Shown here: positions 42,079 through 52,974 of the stretch, in pieces
Layout of the letters: each line of letters begins with the position of its first letter
Position numbering within the stretch: position 1 is the stretch's first letter
Assembly: GCA_949825065.1 (NCBI GenBank)
Contig: OX463847.1
Location: 38,187,042-38,251,041 of the forward strand
From: Odontocerum albicorne
Lineage: Eukaryota > Arthropoda > Insecta > Trichoptera > Odontoceridae
Reading direction: 5' to 3'
Length of the DNA: 64,000 nucleotides
Notes under the pieces: model-generated
What the model saw: only the letters and a program-made list of their open reading frames with translations
What the model was told of the DNA's origin: nothing
The model's database searches: none
Program-made: the position numbers and the translations under genes

Positions 42079-42705
42079 CTTCCTCCCAGTATCATATCAG
42101 ATCCCCCCAACGTTGACTATCACCTGAGAGTAAGCATCTTTGTCCCCGGCAGACCCAAAAAGATCCCCAACGCTCCTTATACCAGTCCAATCACGTATAT
42201 CGCAGAGCCAGGAGATTGGCCTCTTGCCAACACCTCTTCGACCCTCTATTTTGCCTTGGATAATCAGGTGCAGTAATTTGTACTTTTGTCCTCTAAGTAC
42301 ATGCCTCAAATAGGACATCTTTCGGACTTTAACATTAGTCAGCAACTCTCTATCAAATTTGGCTTTTTGAAGAACCCTTGTCTTACTGACCATATCCGTC
42401 CAGGATACCCGTAGCATTTTGAAGTGCATCCACATTTCGAATGCTTCCAGTCGGTTCATACTACCAACTTTGAGGGTCCACGATTCCACTCCATATAATA
42501 ACACTGACCAAACGCATTTGACCATCCGTTGTCGAAGTTTCAAGTTTAGATTATCATCGCAGAATACGCTTCTCATTTTATTAAAAGCCGCACGAGATGT
42601 TTCAATTCTGCACTTGACTTCGGTTTCTGCGTCGAGGTTTTCCACTAGGATACTTCCAACATATTTAAATGCTTTAAGATATAATAAAACGAAATAATAT
42701 CCCAT
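42079..42705 (-). pseudogene. LINE (RTE-like) reverse transcriptase, C-terminal 202 aa
   Basis: This is the longest non-repeat open frame in the window, 42705-42097. It encodes FKYVGSILVENLDAETEVKC, then IETSRAAFNKMRSVFCDD, LRQRMVKCVWSVLLYGVESW with LKVGSMNRLEAFEMWMHFKM, SYLRHVLRGQKYKLL, then GKIEGRRGVGKRPISWLCDI and a final WTGIRSVGDLF. These are the ordered blocks between the FADD box and the C-terminus of RTE-like reverse transcriptases. The fingers, palm and endonuclease are missing. The open frame over 200 codons suggests a relatively recent insertion. Confidence 0.9.
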
Positions 42706-42709
42706 TTAA

Positions 42710-43225
42710 AGAGAATCCGAAATATCGAATGCCGTTTTCAAATTCAGCATCCCAAAATCTATAAGGTTCGTTTTTGTAATAATAAAAAGTTAAAGTTTTG
42801 TCGAGTAATGTTATCGATATAAGAATTTGACAAACATATTCTAGTTTATAAAATATTTTCAATACGGTGCGTTGGTGCCGTTCTCATATTATTCGCGTGT
42901 TAGTTTGTCAATGTTAAATGTAATCGCAATTTATTTGCATATTTGTAATACGACCGAGTTCCGTTGAGGGTTTGGAGGTTGATTTTTTTTTCGCGTGGTG
43001 AAGCATGGTATTGTGAATTCGGAAAATAGTTAGGTTAACATATTTCCACAATTAAAATAAAAATTTGACCATCACCATTACGTCGTCGTCATATCATAAC
43101 CATTGCACTATTTGCATATTTGGGAAGGCAAAGAACATATCTCCACTAATTTCTATCCAGGCACATATATTTTGCTTCTGTCACTTCCATAAATCTCCTC
43201 ATCTATTATTATATATGAACATAAC
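42710..43225. other. unassigned sequence
   Basis: No feature was recognised. Confidence 0.3.
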
Positions 43226-43229
43226 ATAG

Positions 43230-43965
43230 CCAATTTACATTTCAATCCATTCTCTGGCACTATCATCGAGAGGAAGGGAATATGCAGACTCAGCAGAGAC
43301 ACATAATACGCATGGTAACTGATCAAATGTTCACTATTCCTAGAGTTAAAACATATTTTGTCCAAAGGCAATATGCATATTTAGCTCCCATGTCATACAA
43401 CAGGGTGCCGAATTCAATAAAGGCAAAGAGAGGAACACGATTAAGGCAGTCGATCGGAGCATGGTTGTTATTGCGACAGGAGTTTGAGTAATTGGGCTTG
43501 CAAGAGGAATGACTTGTGGAAAAGGTTTGTGTGATCTCTTGAGTGGGGTTTGTTTTGTTGTTTAATATTTATATTTTTATATGTATATTTTATTTTTATT
43601 TTTATGATTATGTGCGGTATATTGTGGGAGGAATGTTTTGGTCTGCCTAGAGTGATGAAGTGTGAGGAGTTTGATTTCGCGTGATGTATACATATGTAAT
43701 TGAGTGTCAATGTTTGTCAGGTTGATGAGAATGTGCAACGGGGTTTAATATAATCAAAAATCAGAAAGAAATGTCGATTTATTTTTTCATGATATATGTC
43801 CTCAGTGAGATACAGGCAAAAGCCTAGTTTACTGGGGATACGACAAATAAAAGGCAAAAAACTCAGATTCATGAAAATTGTGTGCCCAAATTAAATTACC
43901 TGTTGTTTTTTCGCAAATCGTGTATATTTCTTGTCAAGCGTAAAATAAATAAATTAAAATAAATA
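43230..43965 (+). mobile_element. LINE-B copy 1 (RT C-terminus and full 3' UTR)
   Basis: The frame 43282-43491 encodes RVKTYFVQRQYAYLAPMSYN then RVPNSIKAKRGTRLRQSIGA and ends WLLLRQEFE, a LINE RT tail (APMSYNxxPNSI...LRxxIxxWLL). The 3' UTR has a hairpin near 43800-43838 and ends in AAATAAATTAAAATAAATA. Four other sense or antisense copies share the UTR. Confidence 0.85.
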
Positions 43966-43974
43966 TAGGTTTTT

Positions 43975-44230
43975 CACTACTTCCTCTTTCACAATTTGAT
44001 CATATCACATTTTCACTGCTTTACATACTCTTTCACAATTTGGCCACATCACATTTTCACAACTTACTCTTTCACAATTTGACCACATCATATTTTCACT
44101 ACTTACTCTTTCACATTTTGGCTACATCACATTTCTCTAGATATTTCTTAACTTACTGTACTTTCTTTACTACTTATTTTCCTAAATCTTTAATCATTCA
44201 TTCTTTCTATATATCCAAACCAAGCTGAAG
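43975..44230 (-). mobile_element. LINE-A fragment, antisense, locally repeated
   Basis: CTCTTTCACAATTTGRCCAC followed by ATCACATTTTCAC is repeated about four times at 43990-44130, probably an antisense RT segment duplicated locally. CATTCTTTCTATATATCCAA (44208) is the LINE-A antisense signature. Confidence 0.45.
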
Positions 44231-44470
44231 TGATAAATGGTGTTTTGGTGAAGGGTTTTCACATTTCTGGCACATTCTTTCACCATCTATTTTTCAGGAA
44301 TTATTCCCTTCTTCTCTGAAATTGCAGATCTTGGCTCGAATATTAAAGCAAGAATCACGATGATGTCCCATATAAAATCATTGATACAAAACTTGAGGTG
44401 ATCATTTCAAAAAGCAGCACGCTTGGCGAAGGTCAAATGAGGCTTACCTTTTCAGAGTGAGTGACTATAC

Positions 44471-45028
44471 TAAAGAGTCTTTCAAAATGAGCGTTTTTTT
44501 TATTCTAGGATAAAACATAGATGGCGTCGTGAACTTGCCTGGGTCTTATGACATTTGAGAAGTGTAATGTATGACATTTATAAAAATGGAGTCGTATACA
44601 ATACAACAACGCGTTCAAATTTTTGAATTATTTTATGTATTGTAATCTCCGGAAACGATGATGTTAATTGGCCACCAAGATCATGTGATCTGACACAGTT
44701 GGACTATTTTATCTGTAATTCAGTGAACAGCTGGGTCTATAAGAATGACCCCTGATCAATTCCTGAGCTAAAGGATGAAATTATTCGCGTTATACGTGAG
44801 TTAGAACCGCAATTATGCCAAAATGTCATCGAAATTTTTGACAAAAGAATTGACATATGTGGAGCTGCAAGAGGGGGACATTTGGCGGATATTGTTTTTT
44901 GAGTTTAAATGTCATACAATATACTTCAATGACCAATAAAAAAAAATAAAAATCAAATCAAATTGTGTGTTTTATTCAAGAATTAAAAATATTAGAATTA
45001 AAAAACCGATCAATTTGAAAGACTCTTT
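44471..45028 (+). mobile_element. deleted TIR transposon, 558 bp
   Basis: The ends TAAAGAGTCTTTCAAAATGA (left) and TAAAGAGTCTTTCAAATTGA (right, reverse complement) are near-perfect inverted repeats with TA at both tips. Inside, at about 44588, the frame ESYTIQQRVQIFELFYVL begins like an insect DDE transposase N-terminus (DUF4817-like). It then jumps near 44645 to the C-terminal WPPRSCDLTQLDYFICNSVN. Confidence 0.88.
44588..44903 (+). pseudogene. DDE transposase, N- and C-terminal ends only
   Basis: The N-terminal ~18 residues (ESYTIQQRVQIFELFYVL) are followed after a deletion by WPPRSCDLTQLDYF, which should hold the third catalytic acidic residue. Then come one in-frame stop near 44755, SIPELKDEIIRVIRELEPQL and ARGGHLADIVF with the terminal stop. 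The family is the DDE type with a DUF4817-like N-terminus. The catalytic centre is gone. Confidence 0.8.
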
Positions 45029-45039
45029 ATTAGGTCGTT

Positions 45040-45750
45040 TTATAAGAAATAGCGTGCTATGCGACGAGGTGTTGGATTCAGAGCAGCTAACATATGTTGG
45101 TTAAGAATCAAATGAGTAGACAGAGATGGACAGTTTTTTACAATTGCCAAGGCGTACAGGACATGTTGGATGGATACACTCCCAATTATAACGATATATT
45201 CCCCATTGGATCTGGAAGTCCAGTGGAATGCTGCGATCGCGTTATTTTAAGGGGGAACTGTGAGAATAGGTCACAACCTGTCCTCATCACTTACCGCAAA
45301 TTACTTCACTTGCTGTAGAAAATGCCGCCTTCAACTCATTAATTCCAACATGGCAGGCACGTTGGATATCATCCTCAAAGGTACAAAATATTTTTAAAAA
45401 AATCTGCATCAAAGTGGGTTCAAACTCTCTTTGGGTCGTTTCTAACTATTGGTCCTCCCAATACCGATTCTGTCCACGGGAGTAAAAACAGCAAACTTTT
45501 TTCATTTAATATGGTTTCTTCATCCCTTTATGTGGCTACCCAGATCAATCCGCAGACCACATTTTGTGAGACTGTGAGGAAAGAAGAATATCTCAAAATA
45601 GGGAGAAGCTCCTTGCAGCTAAATATTGAATTACATTTCACCCGATTGGCTTCTTAGATCGTGTCGTGGCCAAAAATACTTTAGAAGCCTTATACAATTT
45701 TTCTGAAAGTTGTATCAACCCCTTTAATGTTTGGCTGCCTGAAGTTTAAA
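45040..45750 (+). pseudogene. I/R1-like LINE ORF2 C-terminal end
   Basis: Upstream (45280-45400) one frame reads VENAAFNSLIPTWQARWISS, like the end of an RNase H domain. Downstream (45527-45748) a frame reads CGYPDQSADHIL, a stop, DCEERRISQNREKLLAAKY, a second stop, TFHPIGFLDRVVAKNTLEAL and ends FNVWLPEV. The Cys...His...Cys pattern matches the terminal zinc knuckle of I/R1-type LINEs. Several stops and frameshifts are present. Confidence 0.72.
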
Positions 45751-45754
45751 TAAG

Positions 45755-47170
45755 TTTTTTTTATTTGTTATTTTTCTATTTATCATTTCTGTCTATAGTC
45801 TCGAATATTATTTCGATGCCACCACTATTTTTTTTATAGTACATTGTAGCCCCCAGCTAAGAGGGATTCCCCTCTGCCCAATACCAAAATATAACTATAT
45901 CATTTTTTTGAACGAGTTCACTGTAAAAGAAATCTAATTCCATTCTAAAGGTAATATGGGTGGAGAAGGGACATTTGTTAGTCCTTCAAAAAATCTGTAA
46001 TCATTATATTTTGAAACGGATGAACAAAGATAACGAAAAGAAGTGTGCTGGATAAACAATGCGAAGATAAAAATATGAGATCTTTCAACTAATATTGCAG
46101 GAAGAAACCAGAACAGAAGAAGAGTGAAAATAGAAGTTCTTCAGCCAAGGGGTGGGCCCTTGGCTGAAGAACTTACTACTCGTATTTAATAATATTTTTG
46201 TTGAGAGCTACGCCTTAAAAGTCAAGAGTGGTGCGATGATACCCAACGAGGAAAGTGAAGCATTTAAGAAAAATATGCTTATTAAAATTTAAAAAAAAGG
46301 TTGAAAAAAAGGGGATTCAATTTTCAACTATTAAGCTTGACTTTGTTAAGTAAAAAAATATATATTTTATTTAAGTGTTATATCTAATATATTCTTCTTG
46401 GAATAAAAAAATAATCTGTAACCTTTTTGCCTGATTTTTATAGACCAAATTAATTAAAATAAATATAGACTTCCTTTTGTTATTTTGCTTTAAATTTCTC
46501 TTTGTTAAAAAAAAGTAAATAAACCACTATGTAAAAAGTTCAAATATCAATATAAAAAAACCTTGTTTCATCTTTCAATATTCAATACCTTGAAAGATGA
46601 ATGAAAATAAATTCCGTTCATGTTTGTATAATTTGTAAGCAATATCTAAAGAAAAGTCATGTCACCAATAGCTTAAGAAAAAGAGACATGAAGAGGATTT
46701 GTTTACTTTTCTTGGTAATGAATTTAAATTATATAAGGCTTAGGAAAAATAATCAAAGGAAATATCTATTTTTCTGTTATTAAAAATGTTGACTGCTGAT
46801 TGGTTTATTTTAAAATCATGGCTTGTAAATATTATATAATGCTTTTTGAGTCAATGTTTTGAAACAAGCCATTAATGGAGCGAGTATTATATTAGTTGGC
46901 AGCTAGTTCTAAACCTTTCCAGACAGCAATAGACGACGTGAAAAATGAAGAGCTGTGAACTGGAAAAGGAAACAGGTAATCTTTGCTTGAATGAAGTGTG
47001 AATCCGTGATCGAGCAGATGCTGATGAATTCGACGAGATATGTGGGGATAGAGGGACAGTTAAGAACGTTATACAGATATGATAATACATATACTCCATG
47101 TTGATTTTTTATATTATAATATCATTAACAAAGATGTTTAAATTATAGTTCGCCATGTTAAAATAATCAC
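45755..47170. other. unassigned sequence with one perfect hairpin
   Basis: Apart from the inverted repeat at 46134-46174, nothing is recognised. Short frames at 46601-46783 and 46887-47099 lack domains. Confidence 0.35.
46134..46174. repeat. perfect 18-bp hairpin with 5-nt loop
   Basis: AAGTTCTTCAGCCAAGGG (46134-46151) and CCCTTGGCTGAAGAACTT (46157-46174) are exact inverse complements around GTGGG. The GC-rich stem is unusual for this neighbourhood. Confidence 0.95.
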
Positions 47171-47179
47171 TGGAGATAT

Positions 47180-47697
47180 AGAAAACAGTTTAGGCAGTCG
47201 ATCGGAGCGTGGTTGTTATTGCGGCAGGAGTTTGAGTACTTGGGCTTGCAAGATGAATGACTTGTGGAAGAGGTTTGTGTGAGCTCTTGAGTGTGGTGCT
47301 TTTCGTTATTTTACTAGTATGTTTATAATTTTGTGTAAGTGTTTTTTATTGGATTGTGTGCAGTATATTGTGGGATAAATGTTTTGGTCTGTCTGGAGTG
47401 ATGAAGTGCGAGGAGTTCGATTTCGCGTGATGTATACATATGGAATTGAGTGTCAATGTTTGTCAGGTTGATGAGAATGTGCAACGGAGTTTTACATAAT
47501 CCAAAATCGGAAAGATGTATCGATTAATTTTTTCATACTATATGTCCTCAGTGAGATACAGGCAAAATCCTAGTTTACTGGGGATACGACAAATGAAAGG
47601 CAACAAACCTAGATCCATTAAAATTGTATGTCCGAATTAAATAGCCTGTTGTTTTTTGCCAATTACGTATATTTCTTGTCAAGTGTACAATAAATAA
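47180..47697 (+). mobile_element. LINE-B copy 2 (end of ORF and 3' UTR)
   Basis: It starts within the RT tail (GGCAGTCGATCGGAGCGTGG, TTGTTATTGCGGCAGGAGTT) and follows the UTR of 43450-43965. The hairpin is at 47547-47584. It ends in ATAAATAAATAAAATAAAAA. It is 5'-truncated. Confidence 0.82.
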
Positions 47698-47869
47698 ATA
47701 AAATAAAAATAAAATATTTAACGTCGAAGATTTAAAATCAAAAACTGTTAAATTTTCATAATTTATTTGCATAGAAAGTAATTGAATAAATACTTAATTT
47801 ATGATTTAAGGTTATTTAGTTCCTAGTAACTAGTAATTTAATGAAGTTGTGGGTACTCAATTTATATGG

Positions 47870-47990
47870 ATCTAGGTAGGTTACTGGGGACACGGCCAAT
47901 GAAAGGCTTGTTGCCTTGTCAGTGTCCTCAGTGAACTTGGCTTTTGTCTGTATCTTACTAAGGACATAGAAACATGAAAAATTAAGTTAA
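47870..47990 (-). mobile_element. LINE-B 3' UTR fragment, antisense
   Basis: In reverse complement it reads TTTTTCATGTTTCTATGTCC, the hairpin (CCTTAGT...ACTGAGG) and CAACAAGCCTTTCATTGGCC. A partial inverted duplication of the AATGAAAGGC segment lies at its edge. Confidence 0.65.
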
Positions 47991-48059
47991 TGCTTTTTAT
48001 TGATTATTGATTACACAATAACCCTGTCAAAAACTCTAATCAAATTGAAAGTGAGATTC

Positions 48060-48518
48060 AATTACATGTATGTATCAGACGAGTTGAACCTCGCATAGTT
48101 CATCATTCCAAACAGATTCATCAGTCCATCCCACAGCACACTCAAATAATAATATGAATAATATAATATGACTATGTGCATAACACTGTTGAGAGAACAG
48201 ACTCTACTTAAGGGCGCTCTAACTCGGGTTAAAATTTGGTTCATCTTCCCTTAGAAATATTGAAAACCTTATATTTCGATCGATTTTGATAAACGGTATA
48301 ATGTAAAAATATAAATATATAAAAATACAAAATGACAAGATGGGCATAGCGTATTGTAATTTGAATCTCGTGATTTATGAAAAAAAATTCAAATAAGAAA
48401 AAAAGATGTGAAACTATAATGGATGGAAAAACCTTTGGAAGAAGTTTCAAAATATCTAATAGAAAAAATATATATTTATTTTCTATTCGAAAGTTTTATT
48501 TTGAAAATTTATAACACA
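48060..48518. other. unassigned AT-rich sequence
   Basis: GAGAACAGACTCTACTTAAG then GGCGCTCTAACTCGG at 48190-48225 resembles the GAGAGCAGACTCTTCTCAAG segment at 12045-12075, so a shared old repeat edge is likely. Confidence 0.35.
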
Positions 48519-48520
48519 AC

Positions 48521-48840
48521 TTGTAGCGACCGTGCGTGCGGTCACTGAACCCACTAAGGCGACCCTTGCCCGCGCGGTCATTGAACTCGCAAGTGGCGAG
48601 TGCGAGGCGGCGCCGGGTGAAGGTCATTGAACTCACTAGTAGCGAAGAGCGAGATACCGATATATCTCTTGCCTCTCCTGCATACCGTAGTATGAAATGT
48701 ATATAGAACGTGCAACAATAAACATGTGTCCAGCGGAAGCGAGACAGCGACATGTTCTGCGCCGTTCTATACATTATAAATACAGATGCTTACAATAAAC
48801 TTTCTCTTTACTTATTCCGATCTCGATGACTTTTATTCAA
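48521..48840 (+). mobile_element. solo-LTR-like unit 2
   Basis: It runs from TTGTAGCGACCGTGCGTGCG to CGATGACTTTTATTCAA and contains GGTCATTGAACTCACTAGTA, TATAAATACAGA (48775-48786), AATAAACTTTCTCTTTACTT and CCGATCTCGATGAC. ACAAC at 48516-48520 and 48841-48845 could be a 5-bp target duplication. Landmarks match 23127-23476. I infer a Gypsy-like LTR. Without internal genes this is not proved. Confidence 0.6.
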
Positions 48841-48874
48841 ACAACCAAAATCCTTCTATGCGAAACACAAGTCC

Positions 48875-49142
48875 CTAAAAACTCATCATCATAGAATGAG
48901 AAAAACTAATGTAAGAGCTGGAATTTATAAAACCACTCATCTTCATTGAATGAGAAAAACTAATGTAAGAGCTGGAATTTATAAAACAACTCGTCATCAT
49001 AGAATGAGAAAAACTAATGTAAGAGCTGGAATTTATAAAACAACTCATCATCATAGAATGAGAAAAACGAAAGTAAGAGCTGGAATTTATAAAACAACTC
49101 ATCATCATAGAATGAGAAAAACTAAAGTAAGAGCTGGAATTT
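48875..49142. repeat. 54-bp minisatellite, 5 units
   Basis: The unit is AACTCATCATCATAGAATGA then GAAAAACTAATGTAAGAGCT, GGAATTTATAAAAC. It gives open frames on both strands (period is a multiple of three), including a plus-strand frame with repeated MRKTNVRAGIYKTT. I treat these as artefacts. Confidence 0.94.
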
Positions 49143-49589
49143 TGAGAACAATAGATTTAATTCCTAACTAATTTGAAACTTTTTTTTTTTAATCGTCAAC
49201 ACTTGTTGGAACCTATTTTAGTGCCATTAATCACCAACTATATTTCCAACTGCACTAATCACCGTTATTTCATATTATGAAACACAAGCTCGCATTTCTA
49301 TTAAAATCAGAACAAATAGCGAAAATTATGGCATGGAGTTCGAACGATGATTAATCTCTACGGCAGTACTAATCTACAAAAGCGTTTCTATGCGTTATTC
49401 ACAGCACCATTCTGTTAACTATAAAACACTTTTAAAAGCTGGAAACTGAAAGTTGTCAAAAGGTTTGTTGTTATAAAACCTGTCTGTAAGTCATTTCTTT
49501 AATTAAAAAAATCAAAACTTAAGCCCCAAACTATAAGAAAACCTTTTTTAAAATTAATTACATACGTAAGTAACAATATAAAAACGGTA

Positions 49590-49935
49590 ACAATGTATGA
49601 CAGAATAAGAAATGACGTGATTAGGGATGAATTTGAACTTAAGGCTGTTGTAATAAGAAAGATAAACAAGGCATTCTGAAACAGAATCGGCATGTACATA
49701 TATACGATTACAAGGAATAAATCAAGTAAGAAAGATTAACAAAACATATATATATTGCAAATTTTTGCGAAAGAGGGATAGTGAAGGACCAAAAAAGTTA
49801 GTAAGAATTAAAAGTGAATGATATTTTGAAATAAGAAAATGTAAAATTCAGAGAAAACGTAGGAGTTGTAAAAGAAAATGTATGAATGTAAAAGAGGCGA
49901 AATATATGTGTCGCTATAGAAAAATCTAGCGCTTA
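49590..49935 (+). mobile_element. LINE-A fragment (RT C-terminus)
   Basis: MYDRIRNDVIRDEFELKAVV (49593-49652) is the start of the IRNxxIRExCxL block. The end of the ORF (CKIQRKRRSCKRKCMNVKEA then KYMCRYRKI, stop at about 49929) is intact. It is the clearest LINE-A ORF end in the window. Confidence 0.72.
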
Positions 49936-49939
49936 TTCA

Positions 49940-50375
49940 TATTTGCTTACTGAAACAGGATAACATCGAATGTAAGTTTAAGTTAAAATATTATATTGTC
50001 TTAGATCAGAGATTGGATTTCTGCTTTTTTCGTCGTCAGCATCTGAGATTTTCCACCATAAAAAGCCTTCCACAAATGTCACGTACACTCCTTGTAGATA
50101 AAGTTTTATTGTCAGCCTCCTTTCTTTGTATTCTAGTCAGCTTTAGTACTGATTTTGGCTTCCAGATTAGAATCTCTTCTCATTTTTCTTTGACAGCTGT
50201 GGAAAAAAATGAAGACCGGTGAGAAAATCAATACAAAGTTTTAAATATGTATAATATCGTTTGCTAATTTTCAACTCTTAATCTTGACTCAAACTCTAGC
50301 AAAAGGATCAAATACTCGTACATACGTGGGTAGTTGAAAAAATTTGGCAAAAATACAGTTTTTTTTTTTTCAATT
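49940..50375. other. unassigned sequence
   Basis: The 69-codon frame at 50013-50222 has no domain. Confidence 0.3.
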
Positions 50376-50382
50376 AACTATT

Positions 50383-51285
50383 TTATTTTTCAACAAAGTT
50401 ACCTTTGAGGGCTCCACGCTTTGTCCAGCGATTCTCCAATATTTTAATCTCGTCTTAAGAATAGGTTTTATCAAACTCTGCAAAATAGTTCTATACTGCA
50501 GCAATAACATCCTGATTCCACAAGAATTTCTTCCCACTGAGCATTTTTTTTTAATTCCAGGAATATGGGGGATGATAAATCAATTCGAAACCTAAATCAT
50601 AAAATTTTGCTATTACGACGGTCGATTTGTGAGACGCCGCATTGTTCTGAAGGAAGAACACTGGACGGTCTATTGATGCTCCATAATAGGCTCCCGTTAT
50701 TGTTTCGCTCTATTTTAAATAGGCAATCATTATAATTCCTTAGGAATCCCACAACACATTGACCATCCAACTAGATAACAAATCGGTCCACACATTTTTC
50801 GGTGTACTTTCACCAGAATCCATTATTTTAACTACTGTTTGAACTCTGGTATCTATTGGTATATCCAAGTGTTGTTCACAGTTATGAATCAACGAAAAAA
50901 TTCAATCAGATTACAATTAAACATCGCCAAACACTGTTTTAAAATGTCCTTCCGAATACGTTTTTCGTCGACAGTCAACAGTCACGGCACCCATCGCGCA
51001 GACAGCTTTTCGTATTTAATTTTTCGTGTAGGATATTGTGCACTCGTTCACTTGCAATGCCCAGAGCCTCGGCAATCTCGCGTGCATCATTCGGTGATCT
51101 TCCATTGTGATACCGTTGATTTTATCAATGATTCCTCTGTGGTGGACGTCCGACGCGCGATTCATATTCGGTGCATGAACGGCTACGTTAGAACTTATTT
51201 ATCCAAATATAAACAATCTTCCATACTGATGCAATCTACGTGAATTTCACCCAACTTGGTTTTGATCGACGCGGTCTGTTAACTT
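50383..51285 (-). pseudogene. irritans-type mariner transposase, heavily decayed
   Basis: In minus-strand order: a HTH-region remnant with RRTSTTEESLIKSTVSQ, a LSARWVP..LTVDEKRIRKDIL block, QCLAMFNCNLIEFFR, the first catalytic region FITVNNTWIY (Asp replaced by Asn), then QNNAASHKSTVVIAKFYDLG with FELIYHPPYS, and the C-terminus ENRWTKRGALKGNFVEK with stop at 50383-50385. The second catalytic Asp (HDN or HQD) also reads Asn. At least ten stops or shifts are present. Terminal repeats are not clear. It is a third, older mariner lineage. Confidence 0.85.
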
Positions 51286-51289
51286 CATC

Positions 51290-51610
51290 AAATAAAAATG
51301 TTTTATGACAGCACGGAACTCGTTTATTTTCATTATTGCGACAACTGTTCAAGTTGTTGATTCAGATGGCTGTCAAAAGTTAAGTACGCGTCGCATCTTG
51401 CCGATATTCCGACACAGGCCGCATAAAAAAAGGAGGCTTGCCAGCATTGACGTCACTTTATGAAGCACGTATTTTATTTGCTTTTTTATCAAACTACCTT
51501 AGTATATATCATCACGTCATGTTCTTTTTGTGAAAACACAGATGACAGATCTCTTCGCCTATCTATAATATACATGCACACATATCCATATATCTTGTCA
51601 TATGTTGTTT
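51290..51610. other. unassigned sequence
   Basis: This may include the outer part of the mariner remnant, but no terminal inverted repeat could be matched. Confidence 0.3.
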
Positions 51611-51611
51611 A

Positions 51612-51700
51612 TAGTTAAGGCATTAACGTTGTGGAGGTTTAAAGACTTTGTAATTTATTTTTATCAAACACTGTTTATTCCACTTTTTTCGTAAGGTTGT
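51612..51700 (-). mobile_element. PLE-type terminal repeat fragment
   Basis: GGCATTAACGTTGTGGAGGT, TTAAAGACTTTGTAATTTAT and TATCAAACACTGTTTATTCC match 24262-24340. The part that would carry the CTGATGA and GAAA boxes is missing. Confidence 0.62.
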
Positions 51701-51704
51701 CATT

Positions 51705-52425
51705 TGCACACATATATGCACAGTCTTATTTGAAGATTTTAGATCGATTTGTTGGCCAAATTAGTACTAAGTGAGCTTTTGATCTTGTTACCTGCAGCAA
51801 CAGGTCTTTTAATATTTGTTTCTATCTAACCATATCTTGCATACATACTCCCCAAGTAAATTTTTATATAATTTTGTATAATACTGACTAGTAAAAATCT
51901 TATATTAACGATACGAAGATAAACATAGAGTTTAAAAACAAATCAAAATTGTTAGATTACCATTTAATAAAATATAGCTGAACCATGTAAAAACAAAATA
52001 CCATTCAAAAAGTTTTGTGCTGAATTTAACTCAACTTTTTTTTCTGTACTAGGAGAACCGGAGAATAGAGATTGTCCAATTAACTGCTGTCAATTCGAAG
52101 GACTAGAGTTCCTGTAAAATGCCCGCTGTGGTCTCTCCTGGAAAACCTTTTTCCTGAAAAAAGGTAGACAGGAAATATCCTTCGGGAAGAAGGTATTTTT
52201 TTGCAAAATTGATACAAGGAATCGACAGCGGTTGTATTTCTAAGGTTTACTGATTAAATTGCGTATCTTTTGTACATTGCAAAGATAAAATAAGGTATAA
52301 CGCCGATGTTTCAAAATCTTGTTTTATATTGATTGGATTAGTGAATTAAATTAGACAAAGTGATTATTTAAGATTTAAAGTATTACGTTTTTTTTGGAAC
52401 CAAAACAAAGAGTTGATAGTTTTTT
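51705..52425. other. unassigned sequence
   Basis: GGACTAGAGTTCCTGTAAAA then TGCCCGCTGTGGTCTCTCCT (52100-52140) parallels 57450-57490 (GGACCAGTACTCCTGAAAAG, CTCCGCTGTGGGACTCC), an unassigned small repeat. The rest is featureless. Confidence 0.35.
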
Positions 52426-52429
52426 TGTT

Positions 52430-52772
52430 TTATGATTGTGTGCAGTATATTGTGGGATGAATTTTTTGGTCTGTCTGGAGTGATGAAGTGAGAGGAGTTT
52501 GATTTCGCGTGATGTATACATATGTAATTGAGGGTCACTGTTTGTCAGGTTGATGTGCAATGGGGCAACCCAGATGTAATAAAAAATCGGAAAGAACTAT
52601 CGATATATTTTATCATGCTATATGCCCTCAGTGAGACACAGGCAAAAGCCTTATATACTGGGGACACGACAAATGAAAGGCAACAGACCCAGATCCATTA
52701 AAATTGTATGTCCGAATTAAATTACCTGTTGTTTTTTCGCAAATTATGTATATTTCTTCTCATGTATAAAAT
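52430..52772 (+). mobile_element. LINE-B copy 3 (3' UTR)
   Basis: It begins in the UTR at ATTGTGTGCAGTATATTGTG and runs through GATTTCGCGTGATGTATACA, the hairpin (52627-52664) and TTAAATTACCTGTTGTTTTT. It carries no coding part. Confidence 0.8.
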
Positions 52773-52974
52773 TAAAATAATGGCTTTATTTTGAAGGACT
52801 ACAAATTAATTTATTTTTTTTGCATATTACAAAGTTAAAATATATTTAAAGCCAATGTTTTTATATTTAATGGATAATTGAATCTAATTAGACGTGATTA
52901 TTTAAGATGTAAATATAGTTATAAACGATGAATGTAAACTAAGAGCTTATGTATTTAGTTCGTGGAAGATTTAT

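Noticed and set aside
48875..49171. Repeat protein with MRKTNVRAGIYKTT units (plus) or a Ser-rich one (minus)
   Set aside because: Both strands are open across the same 54-bp repeat, which points to periodicity rather than coding.
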